The position numbers were made by a program, and so were the translations under genes. Positions 14,101 to 29,100 of a DNA stretch of 64,000 bases are shown in pieces. The notes below the pieces were generated by a model that saw only the letters and a program-made list of their open reading frames with translations, did no database searches and was not told the origin of the DNA. Numbering within the stretch: the first letter of the stretch is position 1; each line of letters starts with the position of its first letter. Source of the DNA: Pomphorhynchus laevis (Eukaryota > Acanthocephala > Palaeacanthocephala > Echinorhynchida > Pomphorhynchidae); the NCBI GenBank assembly GCA_012934845.2, contig WNNJ02000018.1, positions 1 through 64,000 on the forward strand, read 5' to 3'.

Positions 14101-17100
14101 AAATTATAAAAGTCAGAGTTGATCGAATATATTATACTAGCCTGTCTTGTAATATTCATCCTTGTGAGTATTACATGACTGTAGTTATTACAAAAAACTA
14201 TGATTATTACATGACTGTGGTAGAGTATCCATGAACACTCTTGAAATCTGACTCTACTGATTCATAAGTAAACCCCTGTCGATGGATTTGATTGTTAATA
14301 TATGGAAATGGTTTTCAAAATCCCGTCATATCCGTTTCTTCATTTTATCTATGGGGTTGATATTTTTGATCGATTTGGACTTGAAAATCATGCTTTAATA
14401 ATCATGAACTTGTGATGATCCCTTATATAAACTGTGGTGGAGGATCCCTGAACTAATATATTGGTATTGTTTCGTTCGCCACTAATGTGCTATGGTACAC
14501 GTTAGAAGGATGTGTATCGTCGTTAAGGCCTTTGGACCCTAATTATACTTTCTAATTTGAACCTAGGCTATTTCGATCGATGAGTCTATGCATTACTGAC
14601 AAAGCTAATCATCTAGTAGAGTTAGTAATTCCTCTGTAAATGATAGCTGGTTTTAAATGTAAATCACCTTGTTTGAAGTAGCTTACTGCAAAAAATAGTA
14701 GAGAGTATCCACTTACAGAATATAATTCAAATGAGTATCATGTGAATCTTCTGATACACATTCGACAATTTATTAATTTTATTTTTATTTATTATTAAAA
14801 AATATTATATGCAACTCTCCCAGAATAATAATATAAGATCTCTCCCAGATAATCATATTATATGATTATATAATATGATAAATATAATATAATATAATAT
14901 GTTAAATATTATATGCAACTGTTGCTTAAGATCTCTCCCAGAATAATCAATAATATACGAGGTAAAAGAAGAAATGGCAAATAACTTGATTAAATTATTC
15001 ATTAAATAAAATTAAATAAATTATTAATTATATAGTAATTAGTTAGTCTTGGAATCTTCCTTAACAACATTATATTTTAATTTAAGCATTTAAAATTTTA
15101 AAATTAAAAATTTCTAAAAAATTGTAATTTTAATCGTTAGCTTTATTTAATAAATTCCGGTTTTCATTTAATTAAAACTCTACAGGAGAACCGTGGGATT
15201 CGTTGGTAAATGACGTAAAACAGAATTATGAACTGTTGAACCCTAGACCATTAACTGATGATTCAAGAGTACTTACTGTTAATGATTTGGATAGAGAATT
15301 TAAGGATACTTTGAATTCAATGAAAAAGCAATTTGAAACTGATTGGAGTAAGGAAGATCCAGATGTTGAACGTTTAATGGTGGCATCTAAGAAACGTAAG
15401 TGGGCAAACTTAATGCTAATGGGCAAACTAGTTGTCCTTGTAAGATTCTTAAATGCTTATATAAACCTTTGCTGCTTAAAATGAACTAAAACATCTTAAA
15501 TTGTAATATTAACAGATAATTTCAGCTTCAATGCTGCGCTTTCTGCGTACCGCCAACTCGATTTTACTTTTGAGACAAAAATACTTTTTTAAAATTAATT
15601 TAATATTTAATTCAAAATTTATATCGTTTTCTATATAATTTAATTATAATAAATATAATTAAAAAATAATTAAACATAATTATAAGCAATTACTTTAAAA
15701 ATAAACTTAATAATTACAAATAAATTGATTTATAAAATGAATCAATTTACAATTTGCGTTTATTTGTTTACTTACAGAATAGTTATATAAAAACAAACGT
15801 TTTTATACATTTTTGTATCAAAATAATATGGCAATAACTTCGTTCATTTGGCTTCACTCTATTTTAATTTGATGGAATCGATCGCTGTAAAAGCTATTGG
15901 CTGCATACTAAACCGCTATTTTCTACATTTTTAACCGCTTATTAACAATCAAACCCTTGCAATAGTCATTGATTTATTTAGTATTAATTGAACTTTTATT
16001 TCCATTGGACAAATTCTTCATATTTCTTTTTAAGATTTTATTGTTAATTATAGCAGTAACTTGTTAAACAATTAACTACATTATCGACAATATTAACTAC
16101 ATTATCTACAAAAATTTAAAATACATGATTCATGTAAAAGTAGATTAATATTAATTAAAAAATTATTGCAATAATTAAATTTTATTTATTAGCAGAAATC
16201 AACGTCGTGTATATTAATTTCAGCTTATAAAGATACTTCTGAATACTATTTAGACATAATATTTAATAGTTTTTGAATAATTAAGCGAAACATCGTATTC
16301 ATTTCATATTTAAAAATGCTACTTTTTCTCTTGTAAGTTGTGTTACAAGAGAAAAAGTTACAAGACGCCTTGTGTTACAAGGCGTCTTACAAATATGTAT
16401 TATATAAAATATTTCGTTGATAATAAGAAAAAATATAATGTTAATTTAAATATAATGTTAATTATTTTTAATTTAAAATAAAAAATAATTTCGTGCACAA
16501 TTTATGTAGGTATCAAGTTCTCTATTGGTTTATTTTTGTTAAATCTAGCATCAGTGGTATTTATTGATAAGAAATCTAATGTATATTTGCAGTATTTAAA
16601 TATTAATTGTATTTATCTTCAAATTATAGGAAATTACAGATCTCATCCAGTTATATTAGAGAAGTCTTCACCACATGCTGAGTGGGGAATATCAGTATCA
16701 CCGGATGCAGATGTTGGTCACATTATTTCAGACATATCTCCTGGATCGCCGGCTGCAAAGGCGAATATTCGGAGAGGTCATGTCATTATACAAATCAGTA
16801 AGTATTTTACCAGTCAAATTATTACATCAAAATCTATTTATCATTATTAAAAGCAATATTCTTCATAGTTCTTTCGTAAACTATAAGAAAAACGTGTTTC
16901 TTTAATTATATTATTTGACATTAAAAATAACAAATTAATTATTATATTTTGATTAAAATTTTTACTAAAGAATTAAAATTATAGCTTTAACTTTTTAAAG
17001 TATATGTTTAACCAATTTTATCACATGCTACAAATACTATTTTCGCAATAAAACTTGAACTCTTAAAATACTATATTTTAAGAGTATTATACGTTACATA

Positions 17101-20100
17101 TATACAGTAAAACTTTAATAAATATTAATTGTAGTCTCGTCGATAAGCTTGCTGATCTAAAGATTTACAGCTGGTGTATTTATCACTAGCTGGCAATTTA
17201 AATTTAAAAATTATCGAATTTAAATAGCTTTTAATTAGTTTATAATTAAAATAATTTTCAGAAAACACTTCTTAAAAACATAATAAAGAAAATAGTTTAA
17301 TATCTAAATTAAAAAATTAAATTAATAAAGATATACTAATATTATATAATTATATACTTAACTATTATATTAACAAAGTCCTTTATTAATAAAATGTATT
17401 AATATAGACTGAGTGATATTTTAAATACATAATCTTATTAAAATATATCTTTAATAATTGTATTATTTTGGCAATATCAGAATAATTTTAACGTTACCAC
17501 TCATATCAATTACATCAAACACAAAAATGCATATGATTCAATGCTTAATGTGTTATGATTTTCCATATTCGCAAACACCTGAAATAAAATAATTCATAAC
17601 AATCTGGGTTCACATCACATAACAGATTTGGAAAACACGTGGTAAACCGTACTAATTGTGAATTCTTGATTTTTGTTATCAAATTGGCTTATTTGGTAGC
17701 ATATGGAAGCAACCTGAAATAAGCATATGTTTCAATACATCTTATAAGGTTATTTATGAATTTGTAAAATATCTGTTCAAAATTTGTCATCAAAACAAAC
17801 TGAAATTACATTATTTGTAGTTTATTCATTATGGATTCTGAATATAAGCTGAATTTCCATGATTGATGTATATTTTGATACCAAGATGCAACTTAAGCGA
17901 AAACTACAAAAGCTCCGTTTATCTTTAGGTGATGATGTTGTCCTTCATTTACCTTACAAGAAATTAATATCTCGTTTACAATCAATAATCACAAATCAAG
18001 TATTTCTGTCAGTCGCACCTAAGGACGTTATAATGAAATGTGCTATTGAACATATACCGATCCTTACGCAATATGATACTACAAAGTTATCGCAACCATA
18101 CAACATCATTAGCAAACCACATCGTTCCGAGCATCGTCAATCCATAGATGAACGAAGACGATCCCAAAATATACCCCTTTCACATAGTAGCAGAGATTCT
18201 ATTTCGGACGGTAAGTATTAAATCTTTAGTTATTTTGATTTTTAATATGCAAAAGTTACTAAATTGATGAATCAAAAGTAGCTGCATGATTTAAGAGCTT
18301 TTTTAATTCATATGTCTGAAATATTTTAAAATAAGTGTGAATTAATTACTTCAAAATGTCAAATCACAAGCTAAGCAATTATTGTCTTAATTCAAGACAT
18401 ATTTTTAAGATATCAATATCTATTTATTTGTTTCAATACTAGATCACCCTCAACATTTATTCCATACTCAAACTAGACAATCAATAGACCGTCCTAAATC
18501 TGGTAAATTTTATCCACAATAATCCATTTTGTATATTTATCTACTTATAGATTTAAGAAAGCCTGAAATACCATCACCTTATGTACAAGCAGACAGTTCT
18601 TCAAGTGAAAGCACAGGTAGCAAATTAACGATATGATTTCTAAAATGTGGAACAATTTAAAATTTCTGATGAATGTAGAAATAGTATATTATATAATTAT
18701 ATTCATTCTAAGTAGTAAATTACATGAAATTATAATTTACTCAAACTTAATAATCATTAGCTTGTCCCAAAGTTAAATTTTATTCACAAGACTTTGATAC
18801 TGTAATCTATCATAATATTACAATATAATATTATTATATTATATTATAATATAATAATATAATATTAAATATAATAATGTAAAATAATATTACATCTTAT
18901 AAGGTAATATAATATTTCTTATTATGCCCAATACTTCAAAACCTCTAACTAGCAATAAACTTTAAACATTAGTGCATTTTTATCTTGTGGCTCATCTTCC
19001 CTAATTTTTCGATTGGAAAAATTAAACAGTTAGGCCGAATCCTGTCTGCAGTCGTTTGTTGTTTGCTAGGACGGGTTAATTTTCTTTTTTTCTAAAAATT
19101 TTATTTTACCCGGCCAAAAGGCATACCGGGATTCAATAAAACTCCTCAATATATAATATATAATATTATAATATTTAAGAGCACAGAGGATTATTTTAGA
19201 GTTTTATTTAAAAGATAATTGTCATTGGAAATTTTCGGTAGCGAACTGTTACCATCTTCAGGTTGTGTAATCATGATTATACTAGCAGCCGTAATATTAA
19301 ATTAAATTAATAATTATTAATTAATTATTAATTATTAATTATTAAATATTAAATAATAATATTAAATAATAATTTAATATTAAATTATTTTGTTTAGACA
19401 GAACATAGATTTAAATACGATGAAATCAACGTACAATTAAATAATGAATAATTTAAATAATTAAAATTAATTATTTAAATAATTAAATATTTAGATAAAG
19501 CACTAAGCAAGATTAATAAAAGTTATAAAATTTTAAATTATATCGGATCGTATTTCCAGCGCAGGCGATATGTCCTTTTGTATATCTGTTAATTAAGCAA
19601 ATCTTTAGTAGATTAACATATACAAGCACACGAATCTATAAGCGATTGAAAGATTCGAACACGAATACTCTATTAGTATGTATTTGGCCATGCTGCTATG
19701 TTGAGTCGAGGAATAGGGGTCGAAACATGATAGCATAGCAATTCCTTCTGATAACCTCTAATCCTTATTCTTATACGACGTCTGCTATTTATTATTCAAT
19801 TCATAAAAATTAATTTTAATTTTAAATTCTATAGTTTTATAAATACAAATTATATAAATATTATATAATTATTAATTATTTATAATTATTTAATTATTTA
19901 TTATTCGATTATTAAATTTTGATTTAGCATTATTTTTTTTCTTTTTTCTTTCAATTTTATAATTATATTAAGTACGTAACTCAATTAGCTGAATTGATTT
20001 CTTCTTATTTTACTTTAACATTTTTCCTGTGGAGGACGTGGTCCGCTGCTTTTGAAAATTTTCTCCATTTGCTTCTATTGAGAGTATCTTTAGCTATCAG

Positions 20101-23100
20101 ACCGACACTCATTAGGTCATGACGTATAACCTAAATCCATCGCAGTTTTAGTCTTCATATCAGATGTTTTCCTTCCACTGTCACTGATAATCTTAATTAA
20201 TGGTTAATGTTTGTTTGCGCGGAAAAGATGGCCGTACCATTGCAGTCGCCAGATAATTTATAAATCAAATCAGCTAACTGAATCTATGTATTTAATATAA
20301 TTATAAAATAAACAAAACATAAAAATGCTAAATTAAAATTTAATAATTAAATAATAAAATAAATAATTATTATAAGATTTTTTATAATTTAAATCAAGTT
20401 AAAATAAAAAATTGAAATTTAAAAAGTCAATTTTTATGAATTGACTAATAAATAACAGATGTTGTATTAGAATAAGAATTAGAGGTCATCAGGAGGAACT
20501 GCTTTGCTATCAGATTTCGGCCCCTAACTCCTCTACCCGACATAACAGACTTTTAATTGACTTTTATTTTAAATTTCAACTTTTCATTATAACTTGATAT
20601 AATTATAAACTGTAAAAAATCTTATATAATTATTTATTAGTAAAAAATACGTAGACTCTGTTATCTCATTTAAAGAATACAAGTCCTTCAGCGTTGGTTT
20701 AACAATCAACACCTAATATATTTAATGTATGTTAATCTCGCTTGACCACTAAACAATACCGAAACGAGATCATATTGACTTGCGTAGGCAAAAACTAAAG
20801 TTTTATAATAGCATAAACACATATTCTAGTTTTGGACGTGCTAGTTAAGTGCTACAGTGACCGAAGTACTAGTTAAGTGACTTAGCATCAGCACATGCAA
20901 TCGGAATTGGTTTGACTAAGCACTTTATGTTGGCTAAAATTGCAAAATGTAGTTGGCTAAAATTGAGTCTTATCCAGTCTAACCAACATGCTTTCTATAT
21001 TGCTAAAACATAGAGCAATAATATTTAAAAATAATGTTAGCAATAAATGATTCAATCTACAGAACAAGTGAGTTCATTGAATTATATTTAAAGGTCAGCA
21101 CAAATAGAAAGCTTGAGTTGTTAATGTTCAAAAGCCAAGTCATCTGCATAAAGAACGCAAAGAAATTATACCGTGTTAATTGTTTATTGAATACAAATAT
21201 AGGAAACTATCAATGTGTCATAATTAATTGAATATTTTGAACTGATCAATGATTGCATAAAATAAACTAAACAACTTTATTTTTTATATTTCTCTCCAAC
21301 TTCCGTGAGCATTGTTTGAATATACAGATTTTTCACAAACAATGCACAGTAAATAATAAAATCAATAATTAATTAATAAAATAATTAATTAATTAATTAA
21401 TAATTAAAACACAAGTCGTAGTGAAATATGTATTTTCAGAAAATACATTTATTTTACAGACATTAATAAAAATTATTAATTTTTTTATGTAAATAAAAAT
21501 AAATATAAATAATAAATAATTATATAAGATTTTATACAATTTATATTTATATGAAGAACTGATATGTTATCAACAAGTTGCATCCCTAGTTCCTTGATTC
21601 AACAAAGCAGCGAGGCCAAATACACGCTAATGATGTATTTCATCTGATGAAATGTACCTTATTCGAATACAAATCATATTGTTTATTATTCATCCATAAC
21701 TGACAGTCAAATGAGAATTTCAAGTACTGTTCACTAGGATTATTTCACTAGGATCGGGAAATATGTATTGATATTTTTATCTTTACAATTTCTTAGAGAT
21801 TTTAGTTTTTATATATGTAGTGTTTTTAAAGTGTTTTTATATGTCAAAGATCAGATATCTGAGTCTACGTATTTTATACCAGATATAACTTAAAAATAAA
21901 TAATTATAAAGGATTTTATACAATTTATATTTATATAAATATATAATAAAATATAAATATATTTATTATATATAATAAATATATAATATATAATATTTAA
22001 CTTATATCAAGTTAAAATAAAAAATTGAAATTTAAAATAAAAGTCAATTTTTATAAATTGACTTATTAATAGCAGACGTTGTATAATAATAAGGATTAGC
22101 GGTCATCAGGAGGAACTGTTATACTATCAGGTTTCGTAATTGTAAACAGTGAATTTACCAATATATAAAGAATGTTGATTATTTATTTATATTTTACTAA
22201 ACAACATAATACATAGGATTAAATGCTGACAATAATGATTGAATCATTTTTACACAATTTTAATATAAATAAAATAGATCAGATAATTATTTTATAAATA
22301 AATATAAGTATTTTAAAACAAATATAAATAATAAATAATATACAATTTATATTTATATCAAGTTAAAATTTAAAATTGATATTTACAATAAAATTCAATT
22401 GTATCAACTGACTAATGAATAACAGGCGATGTATCAAAATAAGGTTTATAGCTCATCAGGAGGAACTGTTATGTTATCAAGTTTTGGCCCCTATTCCTCA
22501 ACATAACATAGCAGTGAGTCCAAATGCATACTATAAACCTTATAAAATAAGGTTTATAGCTCATCAGGAGGAACTGTTATGTTATCAAGTTTTGGCCCCT
22601 ATTCCTCAACATAACATAGCAGTGAGTCCAAATGCATACTATAAACCTTATAAAATAAGGTTTATAGCTCATCAGGAGGAACTGTTATGTTATCAAGTTT
22701 TGGCCCCTATTCCTCAACATAACATAGCAGTGAGTCCAAATGCATACTATAAACCTTATAAAATAAGGTTTATAGCTCATCAGGAGGAACTGTTATGTTA
22801 TCAAGTTTTGGCCCCTATTCCTCAACATAACATAGCAGTGAGTCCAAATGCATACTATAAACCTTATAAAATAAGGTTTATAGCTCATCAGGAGGAACTG
22901 TTATGTTATCAAGTTTTGGCCCCTATTCCTCAACATAACATAGCAGTGAGTCCAAATGCATACTATAAACCTTATAAAATAAGGTTTATAGCTCATCAGG
23001 AGGAACTGTTATGTTATCAAGTTTTGGCCCCTATTCCTCAACATAACATAGCAGTGAGTCCAAATGCATACTATAAACCTTATAAAATAAGGTTTATAGC

Positions 23101-26100
23101 TCATCAGGAGGAACTGTTATGTTATCAAGTTTTGGCCCCTATTCCTCAACATAACATAGCAGTGAGTCCAAATGCATACTATAAACCTTATAAAATAAGG
23201 TTTATAGCTCATCAGGAGGAACTGTTATGTTATCAAGTTTTGGCCCCTATTCCTCAACATAACATAGCAGTGAGTCCAAATGCATACTATAAACCTTATA
23301 AAATAAGGTTTATAGCTCATCAGGAGGAACTGTTATGTTATCAAGTTTTGGCCCCTATTCCTCAACATAACATAGCAGTGAGTCCAAATGCATACTATAA
23401 ACCTTATAAAATAAGGTTTATAGCTCATCAGGAGGAACTGTTATGTTATCAAGTTTTGGCCCCTATTCCTAAACATAACATAGCAGTGAGTCCAAATGCA
23501 TACTATAAACCTTATAAAATAAGGTTTATAGCTCATCAGGAGGAACTGTTATGTTATCAAGTTTTGGCCCCTATTCCTCAACATAACATAGCAGTGAGTC
23601 CAAATGCATACTAATGACGTATTTACTCTTATAATATTTTATTATTTTGTGTATCTTATTTTAATAAAAAGTATATTATTTATAAACTATCAATGAAAAT
23701 TTCCCGCTTAATTTTTAACTTATATATCAATCGAATAGAGAACTAATTTTACAATTTAAATCAACAATAGAATAATTAATTTCAGACATCGCCAAAAAAA
23801 TATATTTATTTTACCGACATTATTAAAATTAATTTAGTAAAAAAATTATAATTAATTAATAAAAAATATGTTTTTAGTTTTATTTTTTAATCTAATAATT
23901 TTCAAGCAATGACTAACTGATAAAAATACAAAATTATTTTTCACTTTTTACGAGAAATTTCTGGTGGTGTTTACAGAAACTTGCATAATAATACATTCGT
24001 AGATCCTGTTTCAAAATTAAAAATATTTAGAAGGAAGAATTAATCAATATAAATTTTTAATAAATATTTATGTTGTTCTGGTTGTAATTGTATGGAATTT
24101 AGGTACGCCAACACAGAAACCGCCAGCATCCTTGGAACATTCACCAGACTATAAGTTAGCTGTACATGACTATAAGACGCCTGGTATGATCAGTAATAAT
24201 ATCGTTTTGTTTTAAATGCATCTGTTCAGAATTGCCTGTAACCCGAACAAAACCATCTCAACAACAAGGTACCAAGATAAACTAAAAGAAAGCTCAAATT
24301 ACTGTTCCTATTTAGACTACAATGTTGCGCCATCATACCAGTCGCAACAACCACAAGTCGGATTTACTCAGCAACAACCACAAGTCGGATTTACTCAGCA
24401 ACAACCTCAACCCAGCATTCCGGTACAACCGGCAAGCACTGAACAATATAAACAACCTCTTGTAATAACCCCTTCAGACGCATTTGTTCAAGAGCAGAAT
24501 AAAAGAGATTCATTGACTCCTTCTACATCGATATTATCAACGAAGGATACACATGAGGGTAAATATTTTCTATATATATATTTTGCAAATTTCCAACAAC
24601 AATATGTTTCAATTTATATTTAATCCATGTGTTATATATCCATCAATGAAATACATAGTTTATAAAAATAAAAATTAATATTTTGCTAATTCCATTAAAA
24701 TACTAATTGTAAAATTTTATGTTTGTGGTATTAAACAGTACGTAAATTAATTTAATTTTCACTTTATCCAAAGATTCGTTGTTTATATCTAAAACTGATA
24801 ATTTTAATAAATAAATTACTTTATTAATTAATAAAGTAATTTTTATTAATTATTATCAATTTATAAATTACTTTATTCCGAATAATCAATTGTATCTAAT
24901 CTTGTTTATAACTATTGTTTATATTATTTAAAATCGCGTGTTTATATTGTTTAAAACAATTGTATATATCTTGTTTATATTATTTGAAACTTTTGAGGTA
25001 TAATCAATTATAATTAAATTACTTTATTCCGAATAAACAGTTGGATCTGTATCTTTAAAATATACATAATAATATTACTTTTAATATACATTATATTTAA
25101 ACAATATCAGGTATGTAAATAATAAGTAAACAAACATTTATCAATCAATTGTAAACAAACATTCACAAGTAGCCATGCAAGCTGAACTTGACTATACCAT
25201 CTCAAGGCTAGAAACTTTTGTCAAACGTGAAAGACAACTTCTAAATAATAATACAGTGCTACATTAAAATCAAAACTGCAATAAGCGGTTTAATAAATTT
25301 TAAAAGTTCATTATTTTATTTAGAAAAACTGTAGATAACGTTTGATAAATTTATAATTTGTCATGGGGATAACTATATAATATATAATATTAGGTGAAAT
25401 ATTCAGTTAGAGAATTAAAGCAAAATTTTGCTTTTTGAAAAGCAAATCTTATTGCAGAATTCAAGTTAATGTAACAAACAATTTTTGAAATCTAAATAAC
25501 GGCAACCAGAACTAACCAGTGGAAGATCAGGCCCATACAAGGGCAACCATTTTAATGCGGCAGCTGTGAAAAGTTGGCTATTACAGCCTGAACCGATACT
25601 CAAATTTCGAACGAGTATTCTTTTTACCAGTTCGTTTGTGAATACGGAGGACCCAATACGCGACTTCCTGAGTCCTAGTGAAACCGAGGCCACTACGTCG
25701 ATCGGTAGAGTTACCGGGCACCATATTTTTTAAAGCGTTAGAAAAATTAATTAACCTTATATACCACAATCAAAATACAAATAAACGTTTAAAACGTGTA
25801 TCACTATTCTTGTTGCAATTTACTGCATTCTCAAAGGTTTTACCTGAATCGACTTCGTTGATCATGACTTGAAGCTAAGCTTTTGTCGGGTTGTGTACCA
25901 GAAACCACATCGTGTTGCCAAGCTGTTCAGTCGACATTGTGCCTTCGTCATCCCTCTCGAAAAGCATAAAAACCTCCATGAGTTCATTAACTGCTTTTCG
26001 GACAATTGATTTGCCATTACACAATCCACATACCCCTATGGATTGATATAACCGCCATGGAATCTCCTGTACAGAACAGTGTGATCGCTGGCGGTATCGT

Positions 26101-29100
26101 ATTCCATCGAGAGTTCATCGGAATCGTGCGCACTAAAATCGTGTATATCATGATCGTCTATGCACTCCTGCAAGCAGGCCGGTTGCCCCGCTGGACTGTG
26201 AAGCAGATCCTCTGAATTTGAAAGGTGAAGGCGCGTGCATAGTCAGTTCTGCTTAACAAACGCCGCCCGAATTTCTGTAGAAAGTTAAGAGAATCGGGAC
26301 CCATAGCTCATTGTGTCTCGTTGAATATCGGGATAAACATATACTAGCAATCAAGACCGTGAGTAGCTGCGCTATCGCAAACGACTCCACACCTACGCCT
26401 GAATGGCCTATAGAAGTCGGCACCGAGTCCCAAAGCAACCGCTGCGATAATATAGAAGTCGTTTAACCTCGTTCCAAATTCGGATATGGACAATGCTTAG
26501 AGAAAATTGCGAGAGTGCTTTGTATCAAAATTCAACAACCGAGCTTTCGATTGCGCGGTTGATACCCCTATCCAGCAACGACTGGAAACCTGCTATATGT
26601 ACTGGCCTGGACCACTGTTTCTAAACGTTAATTCCAGTTTGAAGATCAGGATAATACAAGGGCAACCATTCAGATGCGGCAGCTGTGAAAAGCAGCTGTG
26701 AACCGGTGCTCAGATATAGGCGAGTATTCTTTTTACCAGGTCGTTCGTGGATGCGGAGGAAACACAATAGGATGGAATCGCGACGTCCTAAGCCCTAGTT
26801 AAATTTAGGCTTCCTACGTCGATCGGTAGCGCTGACTGACACCATGCTTCTTCGCCTAAAATCAGGTTCAGAGTCAAGAACAAAATACTCTTCAGGTCGT
26901 GGTCATAATATGTGATTAGCGGGTTACAAAGTTTGTAACAATTATTGAATCTTGGAAGGGTTTCTGATCGTGTTAGTAAAAAGTACTATATTATAAAGTC
27001 TAATACAAATATAAGGTCAATAAATCTTGAGATTTATATGTTAATATAATCTTTGTGTATTTTGAAACAAGGTTTATTCTGATCGCAATACATGCAAAAG
27101 ACAACATTCCTTATGACCATATCGGTTTGGAGGTCAAAATAGCCACAATTAAATTTAACTTAGCCAATATTTTTATACTCCAAATATGATAAAAAGTTTT
27201 CATTATTTTGAATTACATAAATAAATAAAGTTTATATTGATTACACGATACGTATTCCTTCATTCGTCGGTTTCATATTATCCAAGTGTGATTCTTTAAA
27301 TCCTACCAGCATCACTGTACACTATAATCATCGTAGGTGGAACTCGTCAGCAGTAAGCCCCATTTCAGCAACTTCTTTAATTATGAATAGTTAATGAAGT
27401 TTTGTGATATCTCTTTTATAAGAACAACTTGCTAGAGATAATTTTATAAGTACAAAATCTTTTAATAATACTTATAAAACATAAACATACCTGAGAACTT
27501 ACAAATAATTTTCTTATTTAATATATTTAATTGAATATTTGAGTATTAATATTATAAATATTAAAAATTAATAAATATTTTTATTTATTATTTCAATAAA
27601 TTAAAAAGAGCCTTCTTATTTAAGTGTGGATCAAAACAATTGTATTTTGAAATATTATTTAAAACTTTTGAGGTATTTTGGAACAATAATTCAAAATATT
27701 CAAATAAAATTTATTTAAATAAAAATTTTAAATTTATTTTTATTGAACTAAATTGGATTAATTTAATGTAAAACATAACATTTAATAAGATGTAGTAGCT
27801 ATGTAATTTAATCATAATAAATTCTATAACTTTTATTGCAGTTATATGTCTACTGAAAATATTAAATATATTTTATATTTTTCTTTTAGTTCGAAAGTTA
27901 AATACAATTTAACTTACAATTTATGTTGTAAATTAAATACAATCCTGCTTTTAAGCTCTCCAAATCATTAGAACTTCTTTGTAATATAAAATAATATAAA
28001 ACCAAGCAAATTATATTGAAATTATCCTAATTTAAAGAAACGAACAATGGTTATGTTTTAACATCTTTGACGAAAATATAAATAAAGTTTCATAAAATTT
28101 CAGTGGCTACTGTTTAAATATTACTCAACAGCTGTTAAAAGTGAGAAATATGTTTGTGATCATACGATAGATTTATTATTTGTTGCATCTATAATACAAT
28201 ATATAATTTTATAATTTCGTATATATAATTAATATAAATATATGATTTCGTGTATATAATTATATATTATAAATTACTAAATTAAATTATTTATAATTTT
28301 ATGATTTAGTCGAAATTACCAATTAAAAGTAATTTAAATTCAGTAGTAGACAGATTCATTCAATGCAAATGTTTAATATTTGTATGTCAAGGCTTAATAA
28401 AGAGCTCTCAATAAATACTGTTTGAGTTTACAGAAACTCAAATATTTGAGAAACTCAAACACCATTTGAGTTTCTTTACAAAATTCAAATGTGTACACAA
28501 AATTGAGATAAGCTGATCGACTAAAGATCTTTGATCTGTTAAAGTTTTAAAATGTGTAAAATTTTAAAATGTTTTATGTTTTAAATTTAAATGTTTTAAA
28601 TTTTATTAATTAAAATCAATAAAATTTAAAATTTTATTAATTTATCACATTAATATCTCATAAACACGAAACTCTTTTATAGATACAGGGCCTCCCAAGT
28701 CAACTAGAATAATTCGTATCCCAAAATCAAAATCAACACCGGTTGGATTTCAGTTAAAGACGTTTGAGGGTGGTGTTAATTCAATTCACGCATTTGGAGA
28801 TATTGTGAAGGGTATGGCTGCAGATGTAGCAGGAGTGCAAGAAGGCGACAAATTAATCAGCATTGACGGTACTTCGGTGAAAGGTCTTCAGCATGAAGAG
28901 GTTTTGCTTTTCTGTGATTATTCTTTCTGTACACATTTATATTTCTAAAGGTATTGGCAATGCTAAAGAAAGATGTTCCTGTACTTACAGTTGAAGTAAT
29001 AGAGGATGATATAGTAAAGACAGCCTTAGAAAGTTCTAAGTCGCCGGAACCCGTCCGTCAAGAACGTAAGTACAAAATCTACTATACATTTCTTAAACAA

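Larger units (their letters stand above)
10043..15185 (+). other. Intron 2 (5.1 kb)
   Basis: Mostly AT-rich. It carries one copy of the RT-associated structured repeat and a Penelope-like 3' tail, listed separately. A TA-rich run of nested dyads occupies about 10430-10680, and a further piece of the structured repeat lies at about 12030-12110. Nothing else is recognised. Confidence 0.7.
18617..24102 (+). other. Intron 7 (5.5 kb), packed with repeats
   Basis: Contains several copies of the RT-associated structured repeat in both orientations, a LINE 3' fragment and the 108-bp tandem array, each listed separately. Residual DNA at 18650-19680 and 20680-21470 is AT-rich with nothing recognised; the 65-codon frame at 21034-21231 has no support. 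Confidence 0.8.

Noticed and set aside
22415-23614. 399-residue repeat protein gene
   Set aside because: The sequence is a tandemly amplified noncoding repeat; openness follows from a period divisible by three. No promoter, splice or homology support.
22440-23614. CRISPR-like array
   Set aside because: Units are head to tail with no unique spacers, and the context is an animal intron.
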